Assembly (NCBI GenBank): GCA_022113835.1
Contig: JAILWY010000012.1
Location: forward strand, 2,604,001 to 2,668,000
Direction of reading: 5' to 3'
Source of the DNA: Atopsyche davidsoni
Taxonomy: Eukaryota > Arthropoda > Insecta > Trichoptera > Hydrobiosidae
DNA: 64,000 nucleotides
A program made the position numbers and the translations under genes. The notes beneath the pieces were generated by a model. That model searched no databases, was not told where the DNA came from, and saw only the letters and a list, made by a program, of their open reading frames with translations. Shown here one piece after another: positions 10,560-21,842 of this stretch. Numbering within the stretch: the stretch's first letter is position 1; each line of letters opens with the position of its first letter.

Positions 10560-11555
10560 CAGTAATACCCCGTTTTACGCGACCCCGTTATGCGCTGTTT
10601 CACTATAACGCGAATTTTAAAAATTCGCTTTAAAATGCTTTGCATTAGGCGAATTTCTTATTTTCAGAATGTGTATGAACATAATGTAGTCATTGACTTC
10701 TCTTAACAATTAAAAACAGCGTTGGGTGTTATGAACGTATTTTACAAGAACGTAAAAGAAACGCTACCCAAAAGACAATAGATGTATTTTTCTGTAAAAA
10801 TAACATGTAATACTGCATAAAGTGTTATTAGAATTAAAGTGATTGATTCAAATGATTCGTATTTTTTTTGTATCAAGTTTTTACTATGCATGCATGTTTA
10901 AGGGTCTTGCTACCTAATCTTGCTTGGTGCCCATCCTCCTGTCTGCCACAAAAAAAGGACCGTTTTTCCTGGCGAAGTCGTGTCATTTAATTAATTTAAT
11001 TGTCACTTTATTTTTCTATGTCGATAGTTGATTTTTTTATAGAGTATTGAAAAAACTATAAATTATATTTTTCTATTTTATATTATATAATTAACGTCCA
11101 TTTTCAGGGTAAAATAAAATCTTGAAGATGTTAAAAAATTAGATGAAATGACGACTTTTCAAAACCAAAGTATGTTAAAGATTTTTTTTTTTTAATTGTT
11201 AAAATAATAAATCGCACAGGATTTAAGTATATTTAATCTTTTAATTCCAATTGAAAAAGAGACTTTTAAATGTTTAGGACTCTTAGAACAGGGACATGAC
11301 GAATCACCAAATTCCTAAATTTTAATCGGAAAAACACATATTTATCATATTAAAATTAAATTTACAAGAAATGAAAAAAATATTCTGTTCCGAAGAAGGG
11401 ACGTATCTAACTTTTTGCATTTAAATTTTTTTAATTGGTGCAGTCGACTTTACGCAAAAAAATGATCAAAAAAACTCGAGTATGGGACTTAGACCCTTAA
11501 TCGTAAACACCGATATACGCGGAACGTATCGCTCGCGTAAAGCGAGGTATTACTG
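10560..11555. mobile_element. Pogo/Tigger-like DNA transposon, non-autonomous, complete ends
   Basis: A 996-bp element flanked by TA (10558-10559 and 11556-11557). The left end is CAGTAATACCCCGTTTTACG; the complement of the right end is CAGTAATACCTCGCTTTACG. CAG-initial ends with this cadence and a TA duplication are typical of pogo/Tigger elements. The interior has no transposase frame. Its inner part, 10968-11506, has a strong inverted match at 58954-59467, which lacks both terminal repeats. Confidence 0.8.
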
Positions 11556-11639
11556 TATTGATAATAATTATGTCAATTTTTTGGATTGAATGTCAATCAG
11601 ATGGGTTTTTATTACCCATTACGGGTTTATTATATTATT

Positions 11640-11712
11640 ACTAATACGATTAGGCAAATTAGTTCACACATAGAAGATGATTTAAAGAAATTCTCATAAA
11701 AATATCATCGTG
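11640..11712 (-). repeat. SINE tail fragment (tail type B)
   Basis: Contains the type-B SINE tail in reverse orientation (ATTAGTTCACACATAGAAGA, then AGAAATTCTC and ATATCATCG) but no tRNA head. The adjoining 11575-11640 block (TTTTTGGATTGAATGTCAAT) is shared with 49770-49815. Confidence 0.6.
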
Positions 11713-11743
11713 CTTATTGGTGTGAATATTGGTTGGCCTGGGC

Positions 11744-11950
11744 ACATAGTTTTTTCGCCGTTGATGTTATATTGCTTGTTGATTATTGATGTAGATCAAA
11801 AGGCTGGCGAAATGTTTGCGTATTCGTTTATTTATGTGAATTGGACAAGACAGAATACTACGTGGTTACTGGTCGAGTGCCTGCGTCTACCTGCGGTAGG
11901 GGCGGAGCTTAACAAGTCAAATATTGTAGCGGTGTATTTGCACTGACCGC
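11744..11950. repeat. Dispersed repeat R, copy 2
   Basis: Matches 1088-1370 in order (AAGGCTGGCGAAATG, TTTGCGTATTCG, TACGTGGTTACTGG, GCACTGACCGCTA). It lies between a reverse SINE tail and a forward SINE. Class unknown. Confidence 0.5.
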
Positions 11951-11969
11951 TACAGGTACATATGTAGAG

Positions 11970-12118
11970 TATGATTGTTAAAAATTCTCGATTAATGGAT
12001 GTGATTCGTTTGTACAAGGGTCAGTACACCGGCCATGCAAGCCAGGGGATGTGGGTTCAAATCCGAGAGTTTCTTTAAATCATCTTCTATGTGTGAACTA
12101 ATGTGCCTAATCATATAA
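11970..12118 (+). repeat. tRNA-derived SINE, tail type B
   Basis: Head with GTGATTCGTTTGTACAAGGG, then CCGGCCATGCAAG and the B-box-like GGTTCAAATCC. The 3' side of the acceptor is deleted and the sequence passes directly to the type-B tail ending CTAATGTGCCTAATCATA. It is decayed compared with 15266-15339. Confidence 0.7.
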
Positions 12119-12122
12119 GTAA

Positions 12123-12610
12123 TTGATAATGCCGGGATGTGTCGACGCACGAGTCGATGTGGGACCGGCGCCGATTTGGGAGAGCGAGTCGCGGCGGGCA
12201 GGGCGCGCGCGCGGCCCGCTGACCCGGCGGGGCAGGGGCGGGGGCGGGGCGGGGGCGGGGGCGGCGGGGCAGGGGCGGGGCGGGGGCGGGGGCGGGCCGC
12301 CTTATCGATTCGCCCGCCGCTCTGAAACAAAGTGTCTCCCCGCGCCCGCGCCGCCGCCCCCGGCCCGCCGCCCCTGGCCCGCCGCCCCGCCGCCCTCCCG
12401 GCCGCCCGCCCTTTGTCTTTGGCCGGCGCGGGCAAATAAAAAAGCGCCGCGCTGATTGGCCGCCGCCCGCCGAGGCGTGACTCGCCGCCCGAGACGCTCG
12501 CGCCGCGGAGTGTGCAAGGGGCCCGGGGGGTGGACCCGCGCGCGAGCCGCCTGCACCCGCGGCCCCTCGGCTTGCAGTTCTCTGCCGGAGCAAGCGACGC
12601 CAAACTGCGT
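12123..12610. promoter_or_regulatory. CpG-rich island, promoter-like, with GC-box minisatellite
   Basis: The strongest GC island in the window (about 12136-12600), full of CpG. It holds a run of GGGGCGGGG units at about 12233-12297 that could form G-quadruplexes. Downstream are an inverted CCAAT box (GATTGGCC near 12453) and an A/T-rich patch (AAATAAAAAAG near 12434) that could act as a TATA-like element. Frames of 160-207 codons across it are compositional (Arg/Pro/Ala/Gly runs) on both strands. No downstream exon is recognisable, so promoter function is only inferred. A pogo-like element abuts its right edge. Confidence 0.4.
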
Positions 12611-12624
12611 CTCACTGCGTGTCC

Positions 12625-12878
12625 ACGATATAACTAGGTATCTGGGGGTGTCCGTTAGAGCCGAAAGTCCGTTGTATAAAAATAGATTTAAAATAAATCA
12701 AAAAAACTTTTTTTTGATAATACACTATTAATACTAATATTTAGATATAAATAATTTTTGCTTGCTTTCGGTAATCCTTCTTAAAAGGAATCATCTTTTG
12801 TTTGCACTTTTGAAGTTTGCTGTTTTACCGGATTTTTTGTCCGTTATATCCGAAGTCCGTTATATCGAGGTTTTACTG
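12625..12878 (-). mobile_element. Pogo-like element, second family, left end decayed
   Basis: The right end reads TATATCGAGGTTTTACTG followed by TA; the complement CAGTAAAACCTCGATATAAC is a pogo/Tigger-style terminal repeat. The interior matches 22693-23094 in reverse complement (GCCGAAAGTCCGTT, ATAATACACT, TTTAGATATAAATAA). The left end (ACGATATAAC) is degraded. Confidence 0.7.
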
Positions 12879-12887
12879 TACTCGATT

Positions 12888-12955
12888 CAGAACGCTTTTG
12901 GCTAATAATATCAAGTGTGTCGCGACATGTAGAGTGCTTTAGTAGCCTTTACATA
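12888..12955. repeat. Fragment of the CTACACACGT foldback family
   Basis: AAGTGTGTCGCGACATGTAGAG resembles the ends of the MITE at 9751-9868. Only a fragment remains. Confidence 0.35.
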
Positions 12956-15234
12956 TTATTATACAGCTGACAGTCAAACTGTAATTAGTCATAAGCGTCC
13001 TCTTATTTTGAAATAGTTTTGAATTGGTTATCATTTTTATTGCAGCGTTAGTTTGGAAAATACTGCATAGCTCAATAATTAAAATAAAGAAATACATGTA
13101 CGCTACCACATAAGTCACACAAACTGTGCGCAAGATCAGGGGATAACCCCACACCATATTACAACTTTAGTTATAAGAACCATAGTATTGTAAATTTACC
13201 AAATAAAAAAAAATAATAACCGTGAATTTTTTTTTCAACACCCATACGACGTTGACGCCAGCCTTTTTGACAAGGAGCTACATACGTATATATCCATCTA
13301 TCCATATCTTTTGAAGTCCAAATTCATATCGGATCATGGACTTAGGATGAATTTCGCTTATCTTTCCCCTGAACATGGATGTGCAAAAAAGAAATAAAGT
13401 ATACGGTGACTAAAATAACGTATTGAAATGTACATATTAAATTTTTCGTAATAAATTAAGACCCGCATGTAATCAAAATTCTATTAATTATACACAAAGT
13501 GATGAAAGTAGAGAACCCGTGTATTCTACAACCTAAGCCACACCTTGTAAGCCCCACAGCCTTCCCCAGAACCAAGGGACAGCCACATAGTATATTTTAA
13601 TTATACCGTTACTGGGTTTATATATAAAAAAAGTATAATTTCTTATTATCTGCATTATTTATTAGCATTACTTCAATTGCTCTGCCACGATAAGTTTTGA
13701 ACATTTTGTCTAAGCATGTAATAAAACAAGAGTTGTTTTCGTCGGGAGGTTCTAAGTCGGGCTGTAGGTTTCAGTCCAGTCGCCGCAGGGGCGTGCGGGG
13801 AAGGGTGGCGGGGGTTGATGGGAGATCTCTGCCATTGTGAGGCCTCCGACTCACAGTTTATTACAACAAAGAGTGGCTTTTATGCCGCATGAATAAGTGA
13901 TGAGATGTCGCTTAGCTCCGGGCGAAGTCTTCATTTCTGGACCGTAGCACTTCCGCTGTGGCGGCGATACGGGAAATACTTCTCAAAACATACCCGCAGA
14001 TATGAGCACAGACACGGGAATAGTCAACATTTCACTATCATCACAGCGAATCTATCGATTTATACAAAAAAATAAACACTGCGTATAATTCTATATAAAT
14101 TTATATCATAGCTGGTACGAATGAAGAAATGTGTAATTATTAATAACGTAGATTTAAAGTTTCCAAGAACTTTGGTGATTATAACTCAGAGGTGTGCTGA
14201 AAGCTGGACTCTTTTTTATTTTGACCGCGAGAGCAGAGAGCTCACGAATTTTAACCCTTCCGGATTGAATGCCCTTGTAATTTATAAGGTCCAATTAGAA
14301 GATGGAACTAAGGAGTGTAATTTATGGCCGTCTCAAGCAGAGTATTAATACCTCCACCGTTGGGGCGACGGGAACCGCGGGTCTGTTGTAAAGGGTTGCA
14401 GGAAGCAACCGAAGGCGCTATTTTTGATAATTTATTAGAATTGCCTGGCGATATACAGCCTATTCCAAAACACGTAGCTGAAAATTCGTAAAGACACAAT
14501 GATTTTTATATGTTTAATTTTGAGGCACCTTGACTTGACTTGACATTTAAACTCAGATCATAATTGAAATTACCAATGTTAGAGTTTTCATAAAAGTACA
14601 CAGAAATTGAAGCTGAAGCAAAAAAAAAGTTAATGAAAAAGTAGTCAACAACATCCATTTATATCAAATTAAAAACAATTCATTCGCGTCCCCCAGAGAA
14701 TTAGGTTCGTAATACGTTGTTCGTGCCCCGCTCTCGGCTGATCCGTTAGGGATTCGCGTGTCAGGACACCATGAAGGCGAGGGCGGTCCATCACGCGGTG
14801 CTTACCTCAGCCCTGACGAAGCCCAGCGGGTGGTAATTCCACTTAACACCCGGGGACGGGGGGCGCGAACATCTGATACACTCGGGGGTGTTTTTCTTCC
14901 ACACCACGAGGGTGGGTGCATTACTTGATTTGATAGGTCGCGATGGTGAATCAGGTAGATTTGATTACCTTTATAAATGATTTGTTTTTGTCATTGAATA
15001 TTTTTTAATTCGTATATTCGTGAGGTGGGCAAAAGTGAAAATCTCTCCAGAGCTTTAAAAAAAATTCTGTTTTTCATGTGAACCGATTGCTTAAATATTA
15101 CACCGTAAACATGCGTTGGAAAATGCGGATTTATTAAAAATACTTTATTATGATTATTATCATGATTAGATGCCAATGGATCTATCTATCGAAAACTATC
15201 AACATAATAAGTACGTTGTTTCATTTATAGGATA
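12956..15234. other. Intergenic region with two GC islands
   Basis: AT-rich with GC islands at about 13740-14000 and 14700-14940. The first contains GGGCGTGCGGGG and CCATTGTGAGG; the second contains a CpG-rich CGGGGACGGGGGGCGC. A 75-codon frame at 14121-14348 has no recognisable features. Confidence 0.4.
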
Positions 15235-15412
15235 TGATTGTTAAAAATTCTTGCCTAGTACTAGCGATTCGTTGGTATAATTGGTAATGCACCGGCCATG
15301 TAAGCTTAGGGATGTGGGTTCTCAAATCCCACACAAATCACGATGATATTTTTCTAAGACTTTCTTTAATCAATTTTCAATATTTGAAAAAATGTACTTA
15401 ATCATTATCAAA
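15235..15412 (+). repeat. tRNA-derived SINE, tail type A, well preserved
   Basis: The tRNA-like head at 15266-15339 has the acceptor pair GATTCGT / ACAAATC (6 of 7), a perfect GTAT/ATGC-type D stem with TTGGT, an anticodon arm with a loop reading CATGTAA (anticodon position TGT, Thr-like), and the T arm GTGGG / CCCAC. A and B boxes for RNA polymerase III are recognisable (GGTATAATTGG; GGTTCTCAAATCCC with a 2-base insertion). The body continues ACGATGATATTTTTCTAAGA and ends TACTTAATCATTATCAA. Confidence 0.85.
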
Positions 15413-16015
15413 ACTATCAAGGTCTATATTTTGTATACATACTTTACATATAATGTGAAACAAGCTTTTTCACACCTCAACCGCCAAATAACTTTACATT
15501 GAAAATGAATATTTGCTAGCACAGGTGTCGGTATTGAAGGCCCTTATCCCGTAGTGGATTATTAGTGACGATGGTGATTACCTATTCGAGCCAGCTCACA
15601 CTGATCGTTTTCATCCCCTCGGCAATTAATCGACTTATAGTTTACGGAGGCTGCGTGATTGGGGAGAGTTCGTTCCGTAGACACATAATCCGGTACACAA
15701 ATCAGTAGACACAATGGGTGCCCACCTTTTTAATATCTCCCCCCCCCCTGATCAATTACCCTCCCCTCACCGCCACCCCTCTGCTCCAAGACGGCTGCAG
15801 TCCTTTTGTTCGACTGATGACGTCTCGACAAATAGTAGATCTAATTAAGAAGAGACGTGGCGTTTTTACGCGAAAATTTAATTTATTTTAGAATGTGAAA
15901 AAATTCGTAAAAAAAACGTTAGTTTGTTCTGATTAGTGCTTTGTGAAATTTAAATAAAACGAAACGCAAAAGTATTTTATATTTATTTATTGTTTTTGTA
16001 AATATCGGCTACTTG

Positions 16016-16093
16016 CAACCGATTTGCCACTAGCCAATAGCGTCTCTTTGTTTTGGGTGTTTTTGTCGCGCTGTGTGTCTCAACGTGTGTAGA
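16016..16093. repeat. Foldback MITE fragment with CCAAT-like block
   Basis: Shares AGCCAATAGCGTCTCTTTG...GGTGTT with 24021-24055 and ends AACGTGTGTAGA like the other CTACACACGT elements. Left end incomplete. Confidence 0.45.
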
Positions 16094-16522
16094 GGGTTTA
16101 CAAGACAGCCAAAATGAAGGTTAGTTATCGGTTAATCACCAGTTGGTGGTCGGTTGTGTCGCTGCGTGTGCAGGCGGCTTTGGGGCGGATCTCGACACCG
16201 CGCGGCGCTCCCAGCGGGCGGCCTGTAATTCGGACTGATTAGCGATTTGTTTTGGACATCGCGTTTCACGCTTCCGTGATTGATGGTGTGGGTTTTCTCA
16301 GGTAATTATGCGTTAATTCACCTATTTTTTTTAGAAATAAAAACAAATATTCCGGCGAGCAAACTCAACAGCCCACAATTCACCGCTTAAAACTGGGTGC
16401 CGACCGTGTCCATGGCGTCCTCAGACATATGGAAAAGAGAGTATTTCATTTGCACTATATTTAATTTAAATCCTTAATTTATATGAAAATTTTAAAATAA
16501 AAATATATACTGTCCTTCAAAC

Positions 16523-16820
16523 CAGGAATGGACAACTTTTGGGGACAAAATATTTACTTTTCATCTTAAAAATATGTCGCGATCGACTTGTTGTCATAGG
16601 CGTAGTCTAAGCTATGAAATGCATACTGTGCTTCAAAAAAATTAACGGGCCATAAAAGTAACATCCTCGAAAATGCAAATACCGTATAACACAGTTAGAT
16701 ATATCCGAATCAAAAACAAATACATTTTATATTAATGCTCTATTTATAATGTGGTCTAATCGGTTTCTAAGCTGAGACATCGCAAGCGATCGTCGAAAAT
16801 TGACTTGTTGGCCACCCCTG
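16523..16820. mobile_element. hAT-type MITE, longer copy
   Basis: Ends CAGGAATGGACAACTTTTGG and (complement of right) CAGGGGTGGCCAACAAGTC. The flanking 8 bases, CTTCAAAC and ATTTAAAC, agree at 6 of 8. It shares CGATCGACTTGTTGTCATAG with the copy at 86-249 and has about 130 bp of extra interior. Confidence 0.7.
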
Positions 16821-17109
16821 ATTTAAACTTATACATTTTGATACATATATATATATATAATTTCAGCTGCTTATTTGAAATAGCTATTTTCCTCTTAGAT
16901 AACCATGAACACTGGTTCAGCATAAGTATATGCTCAGTGAAATGGTCGCCAACCCTATGAAGAAGATTTGAAATAACAAGTATTGTCAGGATGTAACTTA
17001 TTTGTGTAGGCGTGTAAAAAAGCAAATATAAGTTTTTATCCTTGTAGAAAGCTTGAATGCATGAATGCTTGAATGAAAGCGGTGAAGTAAAATCGCTTGC
17101 ACGACATAG
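16821..17109. other. Short AT-rich interval, nothing recognised
   Basis: Includes a short (AT)n run near 16846-16860. A 138-codon minus frame crosses from here into the island at 17110 but has no recognisable features. Confidence 0.4.
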
Positions 17110-17360
17110 GCTATAAAGTCCCATTGGTGCGTGTTCTTGGAGACGACTGCTGAGCAGGCCTTTGTGCCGCACGGGGTCACTGTGACGTCAGGCGTCGGTT
17201 GTGACGTCGCACCGGAAGTGGCCGAGCATTATGATTTACATATTGGAAACTCCGCCCGTCCGCGTCCGTCCGTCTCACTCGAGAACAGCCATTTTTTGTT
17301 GTTAGTTCCGCCGACGCCGTTGAAAGGGAAATGCTCCGAGACGCGAGAGATGCCGCAAAA
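17110..17360. promoter_or_regulatory. GC island with CRE, half-CRE, ETS and GC-box sites
   Basis: Within 40 bp are a full palindromic CRE TGACGTCA (17183-17190), TGACGTCG (17202-17209) and the ETS-type ACCGGAAGTG (17211-17220). Further on are CCGCCCG and GCCATTTTT (YY1/Pho-type core). In animals this combination is typical of CREB/ETS-driven promoters. No transcript start or exon can be shown, so it could equally be an enhancer. Confidence 0.4.
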
Positions 17361-18762
17361 GCTTACAAAAAAGTTTTTTGACATTTTTTGAAATTTTGTT
17401 ATGAAAATTGGTGATTATTTTGGGTATGTGTGTTTAGTCACAAACCTTGTAAATTATCTTTAATTTATTTAAAAAATAGAAATAGTCACAATATATCCAC
17501 TACTAAAGTATTTAAATCGAATCTTTTAAGGAAGGATTCCCGCCATTACCGAGTGTCAGGAAAAGCATCTTTACACTTTAAGATTGCTGGACACTGCGGG
17601 CGAGAGGTAGTCAAGGGCAGTAGAGTCGCCGCCGACTAACGTGTTTATCCATACCTGAGTAACTAGGCGACAATCCTCAGGGACCTGGGCCTCTTAAGTG
17701 AGTCATAGTTACTCTCGCCCATCATAATATATCCACTACTAAAGTATTTGAATCGTCTATTTAATAATATTCTCGTATTTCATTTAAATGTTTGATTTTA
17801 ATATGCACTCAGTACTTGCAGACAATTTTTGAAGAATTTCTTCTTATATATAATGAACAATTTTTATAAAATACATTTGCGTGTGTATATTTATTTAGCA
17901 CAATGTTATTATACTTGCAGTTTTTAAATAAAAATTATCTATCTATCCGACCATCTAAGCGAGTATGGTTTTGTACCTTGCAGGTACATTATCTAAGTAT
18001 GTAAAAAGACCTACATAATTTGTGACAAAACGTTCCACCTGTGCTGTTAAGAGGAGCTCTGTTATGTCTCAACTGATCGCGGAGCTGTGGAGTACGTCTT
18101 CTTTTCGAGATGTCTACGGTGAAATGGCTTTCCCGGTGGCCGGCGGAGTTCGGCTGCGCTCGGCCGAGCTCGGAAACGCTCGTGGCAGGGAAGGTCCATT
18201 ATGCCCCGCGTTAGTTGTGTGTTGTAGATTTTTCATAAACCCGTGACTGGAGCGAAAGCAACGCGTTACATGTAGTGATGCTAATATTTTAACCATATTA
18301 TAATCATATTTCACTGATATCTTAAATAAAGAGAATTTTCTGTAATTACGAATTATACAATATTTTTAAGTACAAAATTTTGAAACGTGTGTAATTTTTT
18401 TTTACGAGGTTTCTAAGCGAGATTTTTATAACGAATTAGCTTTAATTTTAAGCATTTATATCTATTACAGGTGGAGAAATATTTTTTCACCTTTTTCTAT
18501 TTTATCATGATGCATGAGCATATTAAATTTCTGAGTATAATTAATAACTGTTTATCTACCTACCTTAAAATAGTAGTGATAATATTGTCTTTGCGTTATT
18601 CGTATTTATTTAGATCAGATGGTTCACATTCGTGTCATGAAGATAAAAAGCCGTTAATTTGGTATGGTAACCTTACATACTCATGATTCTGCTTATCGTT
18701 TAGTTTAACTCCAAAAACATGAGTGCTTATGTTGATTGATTATTGTCCACACCCTAATATAC
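17361..18762. other. Intergenic region with GC island at 18040-18250
   Basis: A near-repeat of about 28 bp (ATATATCCACTACTAAAGTATTT) occurs at 17492 and 17729. The 18040-18250 island is open on the + strand for 74 codons without any known motif. Confidence 0.4.
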
Positions 18763-18915
18763 GGTCATCGCCGCCACGGAGGCCTACTTTGCAGACCTCG
18801 AGAAAACGTATTTTTCAGATGGTTTACAGAAGTTGGAGCATCGCTGATCGAGCTAAAACTTTTCCAAAATTTTCGTTTTTCTTTTGTAGGCTAAGTACTT
18901 ATCGGACCGCCCTCG
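18763..18915 (+). pseudogene. Mariner 3' end, same family as 1572-2335
   Basis: Encodes VIAATEAYFADLEKTYFSDG from the C-terminus of the same mariner, then a deletion relative to the first copy, then the 3' terminal repeat ending ACTTATCGGACCGCCCTCG at 18915 followed by TA. Only the last ~150 bp survive. Confidence 0.8.
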
Positions 18916-19149
18916 TATATGTATAAACGCTGAGTGAAAAATATGATTTTTTGTTTTTTTAAGTATATTTGAAATGGGGCAACATTGAATTGAATTGCGA
19001 GAACCGTGCAGGTTTCCTAGGTTCTTGGCCCGTATTTGAGGCTGGGTTGTTTACGCGCGGGGCGGGCACCACCCCCTGCGTAATGAATCGAGGTAACACA
19101 GATGCCTCACAGATATCGGTGGTGTATTTCCTTGTCCTGCGATTGTTTC

Positions 19150-19300
19150 GCTGGCTCTTGCTGTGACGGCAGGCGGCGGCACCTGGGCGGGAAGGGCGGC
19201 GGCGGTGGGCGGAGGAGGCCGCCCTGCTCGCATAATGGATTGCGGGGAATTGATTTACGACGCGCGGTGCGTGCGTCAGGGCAGCGATCGGCAACCCGCG
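19150..19300. other. GC island, no gene recognised
   Basis: CpG-rich block containing GGCGGGAAGGGCGGCGGCGG. Frames on both strands (up to 113 codons) are of low-complexity composition. Confidence 0.3.
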
Positions 19301-19408
19301 ACATACGACCTCTCCTTATACACATAACGTGATCCTTAAATGTAGGGTTTGTTTGTTTATAGTAAGACCGATCACAGCAGCCTAAGCAGTACCAGTTATC
19401 ATTGCGTT

Positions 19409-19774
19409 TAGTGCTTCTCAAGTAGTCCCTACGGATCCCCGGGATCATTCAGGGGGTCCCTGAACAACGTCAGGGGATCCACGAAAGGTTTAATATAAAA
19501 TAAAAATATTGTGACACATTTTTAGTAATATGGAAACAATGAATACATTATTAGCGATTTTAGCGAGTAAAATATAAATATAGACAGGTGCATAAAATAC
19601 AAGTAATAACAGGCATCGCAGTGAGTCAGGCAGGTTAATACAGGAACGCAATAGAGTCGATACTTGCACCAACCAGTCTATAATATTAATTTATGTAGTT
19701 TTTCACCCAGGGTACGTAGGCAAGGATTTACTATGAAAGGGGGTCCGTGGGCCAAAAGAGTTTGAAAGCCACTG
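19409..19774. mobile_element. hAT-type element with degraded left end, between long direct repeats
   Basis: The complement of the right end reads CAGTGGCTTTCAAACTCTTT then TGGCCCACGGACCCC, a classic hAT (Charlie/Zaphod-style) terminus. The left end TAGTGCTTCTCAAGTAGTCC is a diverged match. The flanks are not a plain 8-bp duplication: 19355-19408 and 19775-19840 are near-identical, differing mainly by a 12-base indel. Confidence 0.65.
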
Positions 19775-19935
19775 GTTTATAGCAAGACCGATCACGGCAG
19801 CTAATGAAGCAGCCTGAGCAGTACCAGTTATCATTGCGTTAACACAATAACAACGAGATATACGTAACTCCACTAAAATCTGCACCTTACCATGTTAAAA
19901 GCATATATGAAACATTTTAAGTAAAAAAATATTAA

Positions 19936-20038
19936 TAATGATTAAGTACATTTTTTAAAATATTGAAAATTGATCAAAGAAACTCTCAGAAAAATATCAT
20001 CGAGTTTTGCAAGCTTACTTAGCCGGTGCATTACCAAT
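19936..20038 (-). repeat. SINE fragment, tail type A, head truncated
   Basis: Reverse-oriented tail (AATGATTAAGTACATTTTTT) and body to ATATCATCG, then a short remnant of the head (AGCCGGTGCATTACCA). Confidence 0.65.
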
Positions 20039-20045
20039 AAAACCT

Positions 20046-20096
20046 GTATAGGCAAAATCGTACTTCCTGTGAGACGGTCTTCACAAAAATCAATAA
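20046..20096 (+). repeat. 50-bp module M (CTGTATAGGCAAAATCGTAC), forward
   Basis: The block CTGTATAGGCAAAATCGTAC followed by TTCCTGTGAGACGGTCTTCA also occurs at 21843-21892 and 44910-44950 in reverse orientation, where it lies just beyond the SINE tail. Here it lies on the head side of the SINE fragment. Confidence 0.6.
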
Positions 20097-21842
20097 TATA
20101 AAAAAATATTATTTGCAACCAGCCTGATAAATCATAGTATTGATAATTTATTTTACTCCGTGTTATTTTTTTGTTCCATTTTTGTGACATTGTGATTCGC
20201 TGCGTTGTTGACCCCTGGCTAGATGTGCGCCTGCGTCCGGTTGTCAGGCGACCCGCGGGGAAGGGGTGGGAGGGGGGGGTTGGGGGTTGAAGGGGCGAGG
20301 GGTGGGGGGCGAGGGGTGGGGGCGAGGGGTGGGGGCGCAGGCGCAGGCCGTCCTCTACAATTAACGCGCTAAACGTGCATCGCGGCCGACTCGAGCCGAA
20401 TTCAATACGAAATCTCAGCAGCAACAGTATCATCTGGAAATATTATTACTCAAATACAAAGCACGATAATTAAATATTGTTTAAAATATTATATATAGAA
20501 TAGAGTTGAATTCTTGATTTTTGTTGGTACTATCAATTATTGAATAGTGTCTATTTTGAGATTTGTTAGAGAGGCTACAGTCGTGGTGCAGATTAAAACC
20601 GAGCCGCGAGCTTGGCACATCCCCGCCCCGCACACACGTGTAAACATTCCCAGGGCGGGGGGGCGGGGGCTGTAAATTATGATGATAAATAAGTCTGTCA
20701 CCGCCCTGGCTGTGGGCGGCTGTGCCTCACGTGTCAGCTGCCTGCAGCAGGGCGGAGACAACCGCGCTGGTTTGTTGTTTAATCATTGTTTTATGTCCCT
20801 CCGACAGTGCTGTCTGCACCTTCGATACCAGTGCCCGCATATACGATGGGTGAAACCACGATAAACCTGCATTTTTTTGCAATCAGTAAGTTGTTAAAAC
20901 ATAAATATAAAATTCCGATATAAGGAAACGCCCGTTTGTTAGCAAGAATAAACGCGTGATATTTATTATGAAGTTTAGTAGATAAAATTCTTTCACATTC
21001 CCGGTAACACACCCGCGCGTCCATCATCTGTGTGACACTCACTGGCTCTGACATATTGCAGTCGATTCCGTAAAGGAGGTGTAGGAATGGAGCATTAACG
21101 TATATATCCCATGTCGTGAGAATTAATATAAGTTTTTGTATCTATCTGCACGAAAAGAGAGTCATTAAATGTACTGTTGGGATAGCAGATGTAATTTTAT
21201 TAATAATTATTGATTTGTTCATATTTTTTTGATGATTGAATATCAATAAATTTGAAATAAATGTAGTATATATTATTTCAATAATGAATTCAATTATCTT
21301 GTTTATACCATTATAGTATACGAAAAAATACTATAATATATATCAAACGCTTGTTTGAAACTCTATTTGATTCATATATGGACGCAAAAATTCTCACGCA
21401 CATACACACATATATATATTTTATAATTTGTCTAATCTTGTTGAAGCGGTGTAAAAAATGTATTATGTATAAAATTAAAGTTTAAATCTTTAAAAAGCAA
21501 TTTAAATAATAAATCTATTTTAAAATACGCGAAGAAACTCATCAACCCTTTCATGCCCGGCGAAATTAACAAAAAAAGCAGCCAGAATCTGCGTAGCAAG
21601 AAACACAGCATAATAAATTCTGCCGTTTTCTTGAGGCTCCATTGTCTGCGCGGGCAGTAACTCTCTACCCCCGCGCTGTGGGGGTAGAAGGGGGTGGAGG
21701 CGCGGGCCACCCCCTCCGGCGAAGCCTCAGCGGTCGTCGCCAGAGCTGCAGCTTTCATTATAAAGCTCACCCAACGTTTTTATCGCCTAAGAATCAAATG
21801 AATATGTGCTTCCAACAAGTATAATTCCATATTTTATTGATT
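20097..21842. other. Intergenic region with GC islands and a G-rich minisatellite
   Basis: A tandem GCGAGGGGTGGGG unit, about 3 copies, spans roughly 20294-20336 in a larger G-rich tract (20258-20345). Further GC islands lie at 20590-20770 and 21640-21750. No coding evidence. Confidence 0.45.

Noticed and set aside
11992..12615. Open frames of 160-207 codons on the minus strand
   Set aside because: Arg/Pro/Ala/Gly-only composition imposed by the CpG island, open on both strands, no domain and one edge inside a SINE.
16114..16125. ATGAAG followed by GTTAGT, resembling a tiny first coding exon
   Set aside because: Two codons and a donor-like hexamer next to a MITE are too little evidence; no following exon was found.
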